From Methylophilaceae bacterium (GTDB taxonomy: Bacteria; Pseudomonadota; Gammaproteobacteria; Burkholderiales; Methylophilaceae), in NCBI GenBank assembly GCA_029244935.1, contig JAQWQF010000006.1:35093-99092 (forward strand): DNA of 64,000 bases, read 5' to 3'. Each line of letters begins with the position of its first letter. Position 1 is the stretch's first letter. The notes beneath the pieces were generated by a model that searched no databases, was not told where the DNA came from, and worked only from the letters and a program-made list of their open reading frames with translations. Positions 40,701-51,645 of the stretch are shown here, one piece after another. A program made the translations under genes and the position numbers.

Positions 40701-41192
40701 CATAGCGTACTCACCGGGATTTATAACCTTATCTACATACAAGTAGCCATTTGCGATTAAACGACCCTTAAAAGAGCTAATATCTACAGTATCGCCTTTT
40801 TTAAACTGAAAGCTATATTGTTCAATATAAGAGCGCGGCGGCATCCGATGTAAGACTGTTGATATTGGCAACAAATTTATGTCGAATTCTTTTTGAGTCA
40901 TCTGATAAAGAGTTAAAAGCCGCTCAGATGTTAAATCTGGATGTGGAGAAATTTGATCGAAAGGCAATGTCTCCCAGTCGGGTAGAAGGTTTACATTAAG
41001 TTCTGGATAAAACCATGAAATCTCTTCTTTCAGCTTAATCGCCTCAAACACACTAGATGTAATAATATTTATTGAGCGTTTGTCATTCTTTAAAAATTTG
41101 ACAAAAAATTTACCAATAGCAATACTAAGAGGCAATCTAGACTCAAGAAAAAGTTCTTTTGATGAAATGTTATTTACTATTGATGTAGTCAT
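37782..41192 (-). CDS. mfd: transcription-repair coupling factor
   Basis: Removes RNA polymerase stalled at DNA damage and recruits UvrA. 1136 residues: the UvrB-like N-terminal part, the RNA polymerase-interacting domain around 470-530 (DPVVHEHHGVGRYKGL), the translocase with Walker A DVGFGKTEVAL (about 617-627) and DEEH box near 715, the TRG region, and the C-terminal autoinhibitory domain. Length is normal. Divergent from rpiA; its 3' end overlaps the helicase gene by 15 nt. Confidence 0.96.
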   Translation of the reverse strand: MTTSIVNNISSKELFLESRLPLSIAIGKFFVKFLKNDKRSINIITSSVFEAIKLKEEISWFYPELNVNLLPDWETLPFDQISPHPDLTSERLLTLYQMTQKEFDINLLPISTVLHRMPPRSYIEQYSFQFKKGDTVDISSFKGRLIANGYLYVDKVINPGEYAMRGGIIDLFPMGSIVPYRIDFFDNEIDSIRTFDADTQRSLYPVNEIKLLPAKECPLDDTGVTAFRQNYREKFEGDPSKSKIYKTISKGIPFAGMEWYLPLFYETTNTIFDYLDPKDITIKSNNLAASAQNYWDETEGRFKLYAYDTDRPILSPEDLLLRPDIFFKSLNCYPELKRKSNELLETLPDLSIERAKDLPLFKLKNYQDQKNKKVLICAEGLGRRESLSDLLNQSEINHKSVDTWSHFLLEPNQFSLIVSPLHNGFVSDEFIVVTEAEIFPNFIKQSKRSTRDKNFNSEVIVKDLTELNIDDPVVHEHHGVGRYKGLVDLNLGDGVTEFLQLHYANEDKLYVPVSQLHSISRYSGGPMETAPLHKLGSGTWEKAKRKALIQIHDTAADLLNLYSKRSLKEGYSSKINLVDYERFVEGFPFEETPDQKEAIESVIKDMESKRPMDRLICGDVGFGKTEVALRAAFISVMSGKQVVILVPTTLLAEQHYNNFCDRFASWPVKINEISRFKTKKEQAESILKLSQGQVDIIIGTHRLLQSDIKFKDLGLVIIDEEHRFGVRQKEELKSFRTNVDVLTLTATPIPRTLSMAMEGLREFSIIATPPQKRLSIKTFVVDHSKGIIREAVLREFNRGGQVYFLHNEVNTIQSICEKLEELLPEARIGVAHGQLREQELEHVMQDFHQQRINLLLCTTIIETGIDIPTANTIIINRSDKFGLAQLHQLRGRVGRSHHQAYAYLLLDEDKKITSHAKKRLEAIQLLEDLGAGYYLAIHDLEIRGAGELLGDNQSGEIHEIGFNLYIDMLNHAVKQLKDGKRLDVDKPLNIAKDINIHVPTILPHTYCQNVNERLIIYKRLSNTNNKEQLNELKEELIDRFGLMPEQTKNLILFHQLRIDIDGYEIVKVDAGKSIIELTFSKDIDIDPIKIIDLIQSDQRYKMNGPDKLKITISIELVEDRVMFVRNILKDLISKKN

Positions 41193-41256
41193 GCATTACT
41201 ATCTTTATTAATCGTAGCATTATAAACAACAATTTCTAACTAATAGGATTTATGTC

Positions 41257-41931
41257 ATGAATGATAAAGAATTAGTTGCACACGCAGCATTGGATTATGT
41301 AGAAGATAATATGATTATTGGTCTTGGGACAGGCTCTACAGCCAATTACTTTATTGATGGACTGGCAAATAAAATAAAATCTGAGGGTCTATCCATAAAT
41401 GTTGTTGCAAGCTCAACCGTAAGTCAAGAAAGGGCTAATGAGGCAGGCATAAAATATATATCAATTGATCAAATTGAAAAAATTGATCTTTATGTAGATG
41501 GCGCAGATGAGATAACAAATGATCTCGTCCTTCTTAAAGGAAGAGGTTATGACTTAGTTAAAGAGAAACTTTTAGCGTCTTCAAGTTCGAAATTTATTGT
41601 CATAGCTGATAAATCAAAAATTGTTGCTAAAATCAGCGAAAAGTTTCCAATTCCTATCGAAATTACGCCAATTGCATGGAAAATAACAAAAAATACTATC
41701 GAAAAAATATCTAAAACATGTGTTTTAAGGAAAAATGCTGCGGGTGATGCATACGCAATTACCTCATGCGGAAACTTTGTTTTAGATTGCCACATTGAAT
41801 ATGATGATATTCGTATACTTTCAAAGGTTATATCTGAAATACCTGGAGTGTTTGAACATGGTATCTTTTACAATTTACCTATCACCGCAATAATTGCTAA
41901 CCAAGGAAATATTAGTCAAATTAGCTATTAA
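41257..41931 (+). CDS. rpiA: ribose-5-phosphate isomerase A
   Basis: Interconverts ribose 5-phosphate and ribulose 5-phosphate; this matters for pentose cycling and, in methylotrophs, the ribulose monophosphate cycle. 224 residues with GLGTGSTANYFI, the active-site VDGADEI and LLKGRGYDLVKEKLL. TAGGA lies about 10 nt before the ATG. Divergent from mfd; its stop is one base from the convergent serS stop. Confidence 0.95.
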   Translation: MNDKELVAHAALDYVEDNMIIGLGTGSTANYFIDGLANKIKSEGLSINVVASSTVSQERANEAGIKYISIDQIEKIDLYVDGADEITNDLVLLKGRGYDLVKEKLLASSSSKFIVIADKSKIVAKISEKFPIPIEITPIAWKITKNTIEKISKTCVLRKNAAGDAYAITSCGNFVLDCHIEYDDIRILSKVISEIPGVFEHGIFYNLPITAIIANQGNISQISY

Positions 41932-41932
41932 T

Positions 41933-43216
41933 TTATTTAACGCAAATTATTTTTAGCCCGTCCATGTATGGTAAAAGCACAGTTGGGACCTCAATATCTC
42001 CATTTTCCAATTGATTGTTCTCAATTACAGCAACCAGAGCCCTTCCAACAGCAAGTCCAGACCCATTTAATGTATGCATTAATTTATTTTTTCCGTCAAT
42101 ATCTTTAAACCTTGCTTTTAATCTTCGAGCTTGAAAATCTTCGCAATTTGAGACTGAAGATATTTCTCTGTAGCATTGTTGTGAAGGAATCCAGACTTCA
42201 ATATCAAAGGTTTTTGCAGCACCAAAACCTATATCACCTGTGCATAAAGATACTACCCTATATGGTAAATCAAGTTTTTTAAGTATATTTTCAGCGTGAT
42301 TAACCATTTCATCTAAAGCTTCATAACTTTTTTCTGGATGAGTAATTTGAACCATCTCAACCTTATCAAACTGATGTTGTCTGATCATTCCTCTAGTATC
42401 TTTTCCATATGAGCCAGCCTCAGATCTAAAACATGGGGTTAATGCTGTGAGCTTTAAAGGAAGTTCATCATTAGTCAAGATTACATCACGCACAAAATTA
42501 GTTAAAGTTACTTCACCTGTCGGTATTAAATATAAACTTTCTTCACTATTACCTTTTTTTGTGCTGAATAAATCCTCAGCGAATTTTGGTAATTGCCCTG
42601 TGCCCAACAAGGAATCCTCATTAACCAAATAAGGTGTATAGCATTCTTCATAACCATGATCATTAACCTGAGTATCAATCATCATTTGACCTATTGCGCG
42701 ATGAAGTCTAGCTATATCTTTTCTCATTACTACAAATCTAGCTCCAGATAATTTAGATCCTAAATCAAAATCTAAACCATGCAATGCTCCAATATCAACG
42801 TGATCCTTCGGTGCAAAATTAAATGATTTAACAGAACCAAACTCTCTCACAATAAGGTTGTCATTTTCATTTTTCCCTTCTGGTACAGTTGGGTGTGGAA
42901 TGTTGGGTATATCTAATAAAAGAACTTGTAGATCACTTTGAATTTTTTCGAGTTGCTCCTCATAGGACTTTAAAGCTTCAGCAGTTGAATTAACTTGCTT
43001 CATCAATTCGTCAACTTTATTTCCTTTTGACTTTTCTAATCCTATCTTTTTTGAAACTTGATTTCTTTGTTCTTGCAATTCCTGTGCTTTGACTTGCATA
43101 GATTTTCGCTGCTGCTCTAGCTTTTCAAATTTTTCAGCATTAAGTTTGTAGCCACGTTTTCCTAATGCTAGTTTTACCTGTTCTGTTTGGTCTCTGAGTG
43201 TATTAATATTAATCAT
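41933..43216 (-). CDS. serS: seryl-tRNA synthetase
   Basis: Charges tRNA-Ser (and tRNA-Sec where present). 427 residues from ATG 43216, where the conserved [10 protein letters not shown] begins; an in-frame upstream start would add residues that overlap rarA. The N-terminal coiled coil (about 25-105) binds the tRNA long arm. The class II catalytic core contains [24 protein letters not shown] (motif 2 region) and [17 protein letters not shown] (motif 3). The start overlaps the rarA 3' end by 8 nt. Confidence 0.96.
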   Translation of the reverse strand: MININTLRDQTEQVKLALGKRGYKLNAEKFEKLEQQRKSMQVKAQELQEQRNQVSKKIGLEKSKGNKVDELMKQVNSTAEALKSYEEQLEKIQSDLQVLLLDIPNIPHPTVPEGKNENDNLIVREFGSVKSFNFAPKDHVDIGALHGLDFDLGSKLSGARFVVMRKDIARLHRAIGQMMIDTQVNDHGYEECYTPYLVNEDSLLGTGQLPKFAEDLFSTKKGNSEESLYLIPTGEVTLTNFVRDVILTNDELPLKLTALTPCFRSEAGSYGKDTRGMIRQHQFDKVEMVQITHPEKSYEALDEMVNHAENILKKLDLPYRVVSLCTGDIGFGAAKTFDIEVWIPSQQCYREISSVSNCEDFQARRLKARFKDIDGKNKLMHTLNGSGLAVGRALVAVIENNQLENGDIEVPTVLLPYMDGLKIICVK

Positions 43217-44510
43217 TTTTTTTCCGGTTCTTTTCGTTATATTTTTTATCAAGGCTCCTAAGGTACTCAATTTTTTCTAAAATCTTTTTTTCAAGGCCGC
43301 GGTCTGTTGGTTTATAAAATTCTACAGCGTCTAAGCCCTCAGGAAAATAATTTTCTTCGGCAGCATATCCCTCAGGTTCATTATGAGCATATCGATAGTT
43401 TTTTCCATAATCTAGCTCTGACATTAATTTTGTTGGGGCATTTCTAAGATGTATAGGCACATCATAGTGCTTCTGGCCTCCTACAAAAGATTTAACCTGG
43501 TTGTATGCTACATATGATGCATTGCTTTTTGCAGCCATTGCTAGGTAAATGGTTGCATTACATAGGGCAAGCTCTCCCTCTGGGAAACCCAACCTTTCAT
43601 ATATCTGGTAAGCCTCTAAAGCAATTGACTGAGCCCTTGGATCAGCGAGGCCAATATCCTCAATTGCAATTCTAATAATTCTTCTAGCAAGATAAAGTGG
43701 GTCTGCACCTCCATCGATCATCTTAATTAACCAGTAAATTGATGCGTTTGGATCAGATCCTCTTACCGACTTATGCAGTGCTGATATTTGATCATAAAAT
43801 TGATCTCCACCTTTATCAAATTTTCTAGTTTTATCTGAAATTAATTTCTCTATTAACTCTTTGTTAACGACCAAATTTTTTGAATCACTTGAATTTATAA
43901 CCATCTCTGCTAAATTCAATAAACGCCTTGCATCTCCATTAGCATAAGAAATCATTAACTCTTTAGAAGTTTTATCAACAGTAATCTCATTACTAATAAA
44001 TGCTTTATTTAAAATTTCAAGTAGATCTTTATCAACTAAGGACTTTAATACATAAACTTGACATCGACTGAGTAATGCAGAATTTACTTCGAATGATGGA
44101 TTCTCGGTTGTTGCTCCAATAAAAGTAATTAGTCCAGATTCAATATGAGGGAGGAATGCATCTTGTTGGCTCTTATTAAAACGGTGAACTTCGTCAACAA
44201 ATAAAATAGTCTTTTTATTATGTTGGTCTCGAGCAAATTCTGCCCTTTCTATTGCCTCTCTAATTTCTTTTACCCCTGATAGCACGGCAGAAATTGAAAT
44301 AAATTCTGATTCAATAGTATTTGCAATAACTCTTGCAATAGTTGTCTTTCCTACACCTGGTGGACCCCAAAGAATCATTGATGGTAGCTTATTTGATTCT
44401 ATAGCAACCTTTAGAGACTGGCCTTCCCCTAATATATCAAGCTGACCAATAATTTCATCAAGTTTTTTCGGTCGTAATTCTTCAGCGAGAGGAGCACTAT
44501 TTTTTTGCAT
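43209..44510 (-). CDS. rarA: replication-associated recombination protein A (MgsA/RarA ATPase)
   Basis: AAA+ ATPase that acts at stalled replication forks and is related to clamp loaders and WRNIP1. 433 residues: [12 protein letters not shown], Walker [10 protein letters not shown] (49-57), the Walker [19 protein letters not shown] and the tetramerisation domain with [18 protein letters not shown]. It lies between lolA (3 nt) and serS, the conserved ftsK-lolA-rarA-serS order. Confidence 0.95.
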   Translation of the reverse strand: MQKNSAPLAEELRPKKLDEIIGQLDILGEGQSLKVAIESNKLPSMILWGPPGVGKTTIARVIANTIESEFISISAVLSGVKEIREAIERAEFARDQHNKKTILFVDEVHRFNKSQQDAFLPHIESGLITFIGATTENPSFEVNSALLSRCQVYVLKSLVDKDLLEILNKAFISNEITVDKTSKELMISYANGDARRLLNLAEMVINSSDSKNLVVNKELIEKLISDKTRKFDKGGDQFYDQISALHKSVRGSDPNASIYWLIKMIDGGADPLYLARRIIRIAIEDIGLADPRAQSIALEAYQIYERLGFPEGELALCNATIYLAMAAKSNASYVAYNQVKSFVGGQKHYDVPIHLRNAPTKLMSELDYGKNYRYAHNEPEGYAAEENYFPEGLDAVEFYKPTDRGLEKKILEKIEYLRSLDKKYNEKNRKKND

Positions 44511-44513
44511 TAA

Positions 44514-45116
44514 TTAATTTTTAATTACTTCCACGTTTTCAGGGGTATTAAATAAGAAAAATTCATCATTAATTTTATTATTAACTACAAGATTCTTAAA
44601 AATAATAATAGTTGTTCGATTAAAGTTATCTAGTACTCTCATTTCTTTTATTTTATCAGCTTCAAAATTTATAAGCACACTCTTAAATGTAGTTAGTAAT
44701 TTGTCCTTAGGTGTAGCTTGAAACCAATTTTTTGACTCGATATTTTTTACATAATTAAGATCAAATGAATTAGAAATATCTCCACTAACAAGAAGCATTG
44801 CAGGGCTAATGCCACCCAATTTATCCAATGAACTAATAATAACCTGCTTTAAGTCAGGGTCATAAAGGTAAAGTAGCTCGCCATCTGAAATAATTTGACT
44901 TTCATAAGGTTCTTTATATCTCCATCTAAAAAAATTAGGTTTTTTAAAAGAAAATGTGCCTGAATCCTCTTGAACTAATATGCTATTTTGATCTATAACT
45001 TTCTGAATGAAATTCCCTTGGGCAGAATTCATTTTTTCAATAAGTTTTGAAAAATCATCTAGATCTTTTGCACAAATATTGAACGAGATTAATACAGCAG
45101 ACAAATACTTAATCAT
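44514..45116 (-). CDS. lolA: outer-membrane lipoprotein carrier protein
   Basis: Periplasmic chaperone that carries lipoproteins from LolCDE to LolB. 200 residues from ATG 45116, chosen because a signal peptide (about 1-16, [16 protein letters not shown]) starts there; an upstream in-frame start at 45149 would lie deep in fts[21 protein letters not shown] fits the LolA beta half-barrel. The start overlaps the ftsK stop region by 8 nt. Confidence 0.93.
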   Translation of the reverse strand: MIKYLSAVLISFNICAKDLDDFSKLIEKMNSAQGNFIQKVIDQNSILVQEDSGTFSFKKPNFFRWRYKEPYESQIISDGELLYLYDPDLKQVIISSLDKLGGISPAMLLVSGDISNSFDLNYVKNIESKNWFQATPKDKLLTTFKSVLINFEADKIKEMRVLDNFNRTTIIIFKNLVVNNKINDEFFLFNTPENVEVIKN

Positions 45117-47412
45117 TGTTATTTGGTGCAACAATCTCACGATTACCATTGCTTTGCATTGGAGTTACTATGCCAGCTTTTTCCATATCCTCAATAATTC
45201 TTGCAGCACGATTGTAACCAATCCTTAGGTGTCTTTGTACATAAGAAATTGACGCTTTTTTAGTCTTCAAAACGATCGCAACTGCCTCATCATAAAGAGG
45301 ATCTTTTTCACCAGAACTGCTCGATTCATCTGAGGAAAACGATGCATCCCCCTCATTGGGATTCAAAATTTCATCTCGGTAAATAGGTTCGCCTTTTGTC
45401 TTCAGGAAATTTACAACCTTATGTACCTCTTGATCTGATACGAACGCACCATGAATCCTTACTGGATAACCGCTTCCAGGAGGCATATAAAGCATATCTC
45501 CTTTACCTAGTAATGTTTCTGCTCCCATTTGATCAAGAATGGTTCGTGAATCAATTTTGCTTGAGACCTGAAATGCAACCCGTGCCGGAATATTTGCTTT
45601 AATTAATCCAGTTATAACATCTACAGAAGGTCTTTGTGTAGCTAGTACTAAATGAATACCTGATGCCCTTGCTTTCTGGGCAAGTCTTGCAATAAGTTCT
45701 TCTATTTTTTTGCCCATCACCATCATTAGATCAGCTAGCTCATCAATTACAATAACGATTTGCGGAAGATCTTCAAGTGTCTCTGGATCTTCAGGGTTGA
45801 GAGAAAAAGGGTTAGTAAGTGGTGTATTCTGCTCGATAGATTTTTTTAGTTTTTCATTGAATCCAGCTAAATTTCTCACCCCAAATGTAGACATCAACTT
45901 ATATCGTCTTTCCATTTCTGCAACACACCAATTCAGTGCATGGCCTGCTTGCCTCATATCGGTAACAACTGGCGCAAGCAAATGAGGGATACCTTCATAA
46001 ACTGAAAGTTCGAGCATTTTTGGATCAATGAGAATCATTTTTACTTCCTTAGCATTCGCCTTATAAAGCAGACTTAAAACGAGTGCATTAATTGCTACTG
46101 ATTTACCTGAACCAGTTGTCCCTGCAATTAAAAGATGTGGCATTCTAGCGATATCAGCTACTTCAGCTTTACCTGAAATATCCTTGCCTAAAGCAACTGT
46201 AAGTAATGCGCTATTATCAGCAAACACTTTTGAGCTCATAATTTCTGATAAATAGACAACCTGTCTATTGGGATTCGGTATCTCTAAACCCATACAGGTT
46301 TTTCCAGGAATTGTTTCAACAACTCTTACACTAACTACCGATAATGCTCTAGCAAGATCTTTTGCTAAATTGATCACCTGGCTACCCTTAACACCGGGGG
46401 CCGGCTCAAATTCATAACGTGTTATAACTGGGCCAGGTTGAGCTGAAATTACTTTTGCCTCGATACCAAAATCTAATAATTTTTTTTCAATAAGACGCGA
46501 TATAAATTCAATTGTCTCTGAGGACTGAACCTCTAATTGTTTTGGTGGTTGATCTAAAAGATGAAGTGGAGGTAATTCGACTGTGTTATCACTAAAAAGA
46601 TTTGTTTGCTTTTCTTTGATAACTCTAACACTTTCCTTGATTGCTGTTTTTGGCTCAATAATCGCAACAGGGGGTCGACTTTCTAATCTTTTTCTTTCTT
46701 CGTCAACAAACTCACTTCGTTGCTGTTCAAATTTTTTTCCTTCTCTTCTATCTTGCCAATCATAAAATTTTTCATATACTAAACGACCAAGATTAAAAAT
46801 AAAATTACCTACACCTTCTGCAATATTAATCCATGACCAACCAGTAAATAAACTAAACCCAATAGCAAAGCTAATCAAAAGAAAAATTAATGACCCTATG
46901 TACCCAATTGTTTTTCTTAATAATTCATTTGCAAGATAACCTAACATGCCTCCTTGTTCTGATGGAAGGCTTACATCCAAATTTATAATATGTCCTGCCT
47001 CAAATGTAGAAGAAGATGTAATAAGAAGTAAAAAACCTAGGTAATGCACTAGTAGGATATGTTTAGTTTTATAATCTTCGTTTTCAATTCGAGGATAAAT
47101 CAAAAAAATACTATAAATACTTAAGAATACTAACCACCAGGATGACATTCCAAATATATATAAAGAAAAATCTGAGAAGTATGCCCCAAAAATTCCTCCT
47201 AAATTTGTTATTGTAAGATCAACATTTACTGCATTAGACCAAGATTGATCTGAAGGATTGAATGTAGCTAAAGCTAGGGTCATATATAACCCAATAAATA
47301 ATAAGACAAACCATGAGGCCTCACGAATAATTCTGTTAGCTAGGATCCGTGGAGAATTTTGGCTGACTAAATTTTTTTTAATATTTTTTTTTGATTTTTT
47401 ACTAGATAACAA
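45109..47412 (-). CDS. ftsK: DNA translocase FtsK
   Basis: Septal DNA pump that resolves chromosome dimers with XerCD. 767 residues with four N-terminal transmembrane helices (about 32-195), a short linker (about 220-290) instead of the long Pro/Gln-rich linker of E. coli, the RecA-like motor with Walker [11 protein letters not shown] near 430-440 and Walker [15 protein letters not shown], and the C-terminal gamma winged helix that reads KOPS sites. TTG start at 47412; no better start is visible. The short linker is usual outside Enterobacteria. Confidence 0.94.
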   Translation of the reverse strand: MLSSKKSKKNIKKNLVSQNSPRILANRIIREASWFVLLFIGLYMTLALATFNPSDQSWSNAVNVDLTITNLGGIFGAYFSDFSLYIFGMSSWWLVFLSIYSIFLIYPRIENEDYKTKHILLVHYLGFLLLITSSSTFEAGHIINLDVSLPSEQGGMLGYLANELLRKTIGYIGSLIFLLISFAIGFSLFTGWSWINIAEGVGNFIFNLGRLVYEKFYDWQDRREGKKFEQQRSEFVDEERKRLESRPPVAIIEPKTAIKESVRVIKEKQTNLFSDNTVELPPLHLLDQPPKQLEVQSSETIEFISRLIEKKLLDFGIEAKVISAQPGPVITRYEFEPAPGVKGSQVINLAKDLARALSVVSVRVVETIPGKTCMGLEIPNPNRQVVYLSEIMSSKVFADNSALLTVALGKDISGKAEVADIARMPHLLIAGTTGSGKSVAINALVLSLLYKANAKEVKMILIDPKMLELSVYEGIPHLLAPVVTDMRQAGHALNWCVAEMERRYKLMSTFGVRNLAGFNEKLKKSIEQNTPLTNPFSLNPEDPETLEDLPQIVIVIDELADLMMVMGKKIEELIARLAQKARASGIHLVLATQRPSVDVITGLIKANIPARVAFQVSSKIDSRTILDQMGAETLLGKGDMLYMPPGSGYPVRIHGAFVSDQEVHKVVNFLKTKGEPIYRDEILNPNEGDASFSSDESSSSGEKDPLYDEAVAIVLKTKKASISYVQRHLRIGYNRAARIIEDMEKAGIVTPMQSNGNREIVAPNNND

Positions 47413-47575
47413 TTTTAGGTACTCTCATAAATTTTTATATTAAAATTATATCAGTATGTCTTCCAATTATTACCTACTACTATGTCAAACGAAAAAATAA
47501 AATTAAGGCTATATTTTATTAATTTGTTTGATTCATTATCACTACTCCACTAAGATTATAAATTAAATTTAATAA

Positions 47576-48534
<959 letters not shown>

Positions 48535-48535
<1 letters not shown>

Positions 48536-49068
48536 TGGCTGAAGATGATGACCTATTTTGGGAAGAAGTTAAGGACGTTAAACCATTAAAGGTTAAATCA
48601 AAATTAATTGATACGGCAAAAAAAAAGCCAAAACCTAGGCCTATTGCGCAACAACTTATCGAAGATGAAAGAAATGTACTTATTGAATCGTTAAGTGATG
48701 AATATATAAGTAACTCAATTGAATTAGATGAAGATTCATCTTACTTACGTAATGGTCACTCTCCAGATATTATCAAGAGACTAAAAAAGGGATACTGGAC
48801 AATACAAGGCTCTATTGACCTTCATGGAATGATTTCGAGAGAGGCTAAAGATTACATAGTTGATTATATTCAAGAGTGTAAAAAGAAAAAGGTAAGATGT
48901 ATTAGGATAATCCATGGCAAAGGCTATGGCTCAAAGAATAAAGAGCCCGTTCTTAAAAAAAAGGTTAGAAATTGGCTTATGCAAAAAGATGAAGTAATTG
49001 CCTACTCTGAAGCACCAAGACATGATGGCGGGAGTGGGGTTGTAATTGTATTACTTAAAGAGTACTAA
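48535..49068 (+). CDS. Smr domain protein
   Basis: 177 residues: a charged N-terminal half without recognised domain and a C-terminal Smr (MutS2-type) domain at about 92-175 with the DLHG motif and IIHGKGYGSKN. Smr domains act as endonucleases on nucleic acid; in E. coli SmrB cleaves mRNA at collided ribosomes. This protein is SmrA/YdaL- or SmrB-like, and I cannot separate the two. It overlaps trxB by one base and its stop codon overlaps the stop of the convergent ispF. Confidence 0.88.
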
Positions 49069-49547
49069 GAGTCAAAAGACTGAATAGTACAAATTGCTTG
49101 TGCAGCTATACCTTCTGCACGACCTATAAAACCAAGACCTTCTGTTGTTGTTGCCTTTATATTTATTTGCGTTAGTCCACACAAGCAATCTTCAGCGATA
49201 TTTTCAATCATTTCTTTAGTATAGGGTGAGATTTTTGGTAATTCACAAATTACAGTAGCGTCGATATTATTAATTTTGTAACCCTTATCTTGTACCAAGC
49301 CAACTACAACCCTTAAAATATCTCTTGAGCTCATATCCTTAAATTTTAGATCATTATCAGGAAAATGATTGCCAATATCTCCTAAACCTGCAGCTCCTAA
49401 AATAGCATCACTAATAGAATGGAGTAATACATCTGCATCTGAATGTCCATCTAACCCTAACGGATGATCAATAGTTACTCCACCAATAATGCAGGGGCGT
49501 CCAGCACTAAACTTATGAACATCAAAACCTTGCCCTACTCTAATCAT
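49065..49547 (-). CDS. ispF: 2-C-methyl-D-erythritol 2,4-cyclodiphosphate synthase
   Basis: Cyclisation step of the methylerythritol phosphate (MEP) isoprenoid pathway. 160 residues with the zinc ligands D9 and H11 in GQGFDVHKF, LDGHSDADVLLHS and the C-terminal GRAEGIAAQA. It overlaps ispD by 4 nt, so the two MEP enzymes, separate polypeptides here, are translationally coupled. Confidence 0.96.
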   Translation of the reverse strand: MIRVGQGFDVHKFSAGRPCIIGGVTIDHPLGLDGHSDADVLLHSISDAILGAAGLGDIGNHFPDNDLKFKDMSSRDILRVVVGLVQDKGYKINNIDATVICELPKISPYTKEMIENIAEDCLCGLTQINIKATTTEGLGFIGRAEGIAAQAICTIQSFDS

Positions 49548-50242
49548 TTTTTTCCTTTACTATCTGGATTAAATACTACTTTGATATGTTCCATGTCTTC
49601 AGGATAAGTAACCTTAAAGTTATTGGGGCTACCTAAAAATATTTTTGGTTTTTTTCCTAAAGACTCTACTGCCTCACATTCGTCTGTTGGAAAACCATTA
49701 AATTTTTCAATAGCTTGTTTTAGTAATTTATATCTAAACATTTGTGGTGTTTGAGCTAACCAAATCTCATTACGGTTTTCGGTACCTATAATTACACCCG
49801 ACTTGTCAACGCGCTTAACTGTATCTACAACTGGGATTGCCATAATGCCACCAACTTTATGACTACCTATTTCTGAAATAAAATTGTTAACCATCGACTC
49901 ATTAATACCTAATCGAGCAGCATCATGAATCATTATCCAATCACTTTTATCTACATTTTTTTTGATCTGATTTAAAGTATTTAATACAGTTGCTGAGCGC
50001 GTGCTACCGCCTGATTTATAAACCGTCGTTTTTGAAGAAAAACGATGTCTAATATTTTCAATATAATGCTCTTTAGGGCTAACTGCTATGGAAATAGAAT
50101 CTATAGAAGATACATTAGAAAAAATAAAGTCTATCCACTCAATTATCGTCTTACTACCTATGCTTGAAAATTGCTTGGGTATCGAATTACCAATTCTAGA
50201 ACCTGTTCCTGCTGCAGGAATAATAAGATGAATTTTTGCCAT
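49544..50242 (-). CDS. ispD: 2-C-methyl-D-erythritol 4-phosphate cytidylyltransferase
   Basis: CTP-dependent activation of methylerythritol phosphate in the MEP isoprenoid pathway. 232 residues with the CTP-binding LIIPAAGTGSRIGNSIPKQF, IMIHDAARLGI and PTDECEAVESLG. The ATG at 50242-50240 and the first five codons lie within one arm of a 16-bp perfect inverted repeat (50228-50271), so the start codon could be hidden in a hairpin when the gene is read from upstream. amtB ends 39 nt before. Confidence 0.95.
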   Translation of the reverse strand: MAKIHLIIPAAGTGSRIGNSIPKQFSSIGSKTIIEWIDFIFSNVSSIDSISIAVSPKEHYIENIRHRFSSKTTVYKSGGSTRSATVLNTLNQIKKNVDKSDWIMIHDAARLGINESMVNNFISEIGSHKVGGIMAIPVVDTVKRVDKSGVIIGTENRNEIWLAQTPQMFRYKLLKQAIEKFNGFPTDECEAVESLGKKPKIFLGSPNNFKVTYPEDMEHIKVVFNPDSKGKK

Positions 50243-50271
50243 GATATGATTTTAGCATGGCAAAAATTCAT
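50228..50271. repeat. 16-bp perfect inverted repeat over the ispD start codon
   Basis: ATGAATTTTTGCCATG (50228-50243) and CATGGCAAAAATTCAT (50256-50271) are exact reverse complements around a 12-nt spacer. In a minus-strand transcript from amtB the upstream arm comes first and would pair with the ispD start region, including AUG. The stem is A/U-rich in its middle and lacks a T run on the 3' side, so it does not look like a normal terminator. Confidence 0.95.
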
Positions 50272-50281
50272 AATTGATTAT

Positions 50282-51472
50282 TTAGTCTGAGGAAACAGAG
50301 TTGATTTTATGAATCGATATGTCAGCTCCATTAAACTCATCTTCTTGGCTTAGTCGAATATTAAAAAGTTTATGAACAATACTATAAATAAGAAATCCGC
50401 CAATGAGCGCCACAGAAATTCCCACTAGGGTTCCTACAAGTTGAGACATGAAGGTTACACCACCAAGCCCCCCCAGCATCTCTAGTCCAAAAATTCCTGC
50501 TGCTATTCCCCCCCAAGCTCCGCATATCCCATGTAGTGGCCAAACACCTAATACATCATCAATCTTCCATTTGTTTTGAGTAAGTGAGAATGTCAATACA
50601 AACAGTGCTCCTGCAACTAGGCCAACAACCAAGGCACCTAATGGATGAAATAAATTTGATCCCGCACAAACCGCAACTAAACCAGCAAGCGGTCCATTAT
50701 ATAAAAATCCAGGATCATTTTTTCCAACAATTAATGCAGCAAGTGTTCCTCCAACCATAGCCATAAGAGAATTTACAGCTACAAGTCCAGATAAGCCTTC
50801 AAGAGTCTGGGCAGACATCACATTAAAACCAAACCAACCAACAGTCAAAATCCATGAACCCAACGCTAGGAATGGAATACTTGATGGCGGAAAGGCATTT
50901 AATTTACCCTCCTTAGTGTATCTTCCATGACGTGCCCCTAGTATTAAAACTGCTGCCAATGCAATCCAACCACCCATCCCGTGAACTACAACTGATCCAG
51001 CAAAATCACTAAAAGGCGCACCAAATTGGTTAGTTAAGAATTCCTGAAAACCATAATTACCATTCCAAACAGTGCCCTCAAACAGTGGGTATAAAAAACC
51101 TACTAATAAAAACGAGGCAATTAACTGAGGATTAAAAGTTGCTCTTTCAGCAATACCACCAGAAATTATTGCAGGAATAGCCGCTGCAAATGTTAGAAGA
51201 AAAAAGAACTTAACTAGCTCATATGCACTTTTTTCACTTAATACTGAAGCGGCTCCATAAAAATCAATACCATACGCAATACTATAACCAATAAAAAAAT
51301 AGGCGATAGTAGATACAGAGAAGTCTGCCATAATTTTGGCAAGTGCATTAACTTGGTTTTTCTGCCTAACAGTACCTACCTCTAGAAATGCAAAACCAGC
51401 ATGCATTGCAAGAACCATAATAGCCCCTAATAAAATAAATAGAACATCACTTTGATTACCTAAACTTTCCAT
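50282..51472 (-). CDS. amtB: ammonium transporter (Amt/MEP/Rh family)
   Basis: Inner-membrane ammonium channel. 396 residues with 11 hydrophobic helices, no evident signal peptide, GFAFLEVGTVRQKN near the N-terminus, and the pore histidines in VVHGMGGW (about 165-170) and NLFHPLGALVVG (about 275-280). The PII gene glnK, usually next to amtB, is absent on both sides. GAAGGAAG about 8 nt before the ATG is a good ribosome-binding site. Three TTTGCAC-type half-sites lie upstream. Confidence 0.94.
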   Translation of the reverse strand: MESLGNQSDVLFILLGAIMVLAMHAGFAFLEVGTVRQKNQVNALAKIMADFSVSTIAYFFIGYSIAYGIDFYGAASVLSEKSAYELVKFFFLLTFAAAIPAIISGGIAERATFNPQLIASFLLVGFLYPLFEGTVWNGNYGFQEFLTNQFGAPFSDFAGSVVVHGMGGWIALAAVLILGARHGRYTKEGKLNAFPPSSIPFLALGSWILTVGWFGFNVMSAQTLEGLSGLVAVNSLMAMVGGTLAALIVGKNDPGFLYNGPLAGLVAVCAGSNLFHPLGALVVGLVAGALFVLTFSLTQNKWKIDDVLGVWPLHGICGAWGGIAAGIFGLEMLGGLGGVTFMSQLVGTLVGISVALIGGFLIYSIVHKLFNIRLSQEDEFNGADISIHKINSVSSD

Positions 51473-51528
51473 AACCCGACTTCCTTCAAAAAAAAATTTG
51501 AAATAATTTTAATGTAATTAACTAATAA

Positions 51529-51602
51529 TTTGCACCAAATAAGCAGTTAATAACTAAATTAGTGCAAATTAGAATAATTTACGTATTATTTTGGTGCAAA
51601 AA
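51529..51602. promoter_or_regulatory. three phased TTTGCAC(C/T)AA half-sites between amtB and the DUF3301 gene
   Basis: TTTGCACCAAAT (51529-51540) is followed by two inverted copies, TTAGTGCAAATT (51559-51570) and TTTTGGTGCAAAAA (51589-51602). Spacing between copies is about 30 and 32 nt, close to three helical turns, so all lie on one DNA face. The core TGCACCA is the half-site of NtrC, which controls amtB in many proteobacteria. I find no sigma54 -24/-12 element. The sites could serve both divergent genes. Confidence 0.55.
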
Positions 51603-51645
51603 TATAAAATATTAATAGAGTGTAGATTGATTTACTATATAAATA

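Noticed and set aside
43217-43270. Longer SerS starting at 43270
   Set aside because: The added 18 residues overlap rarA and are not part of the conserved SerS N-terminus [10 protein letters not shown].
50244-50255. Leaderless ispD promoter with -10 TAAAAT in the repeat spacer
   Set aside because: The -10-like element is present but I find no acceptable -35 at 16-18 nt, so it is mentioned only as a possibility and not listed as a promoter.
51473-51645. Sigma54 promoter for amtB
   Set aside because: No GG-N10-GC pair in the right context on the minus strand; the TGGTGC near the sites lacks the -12 GC partner.
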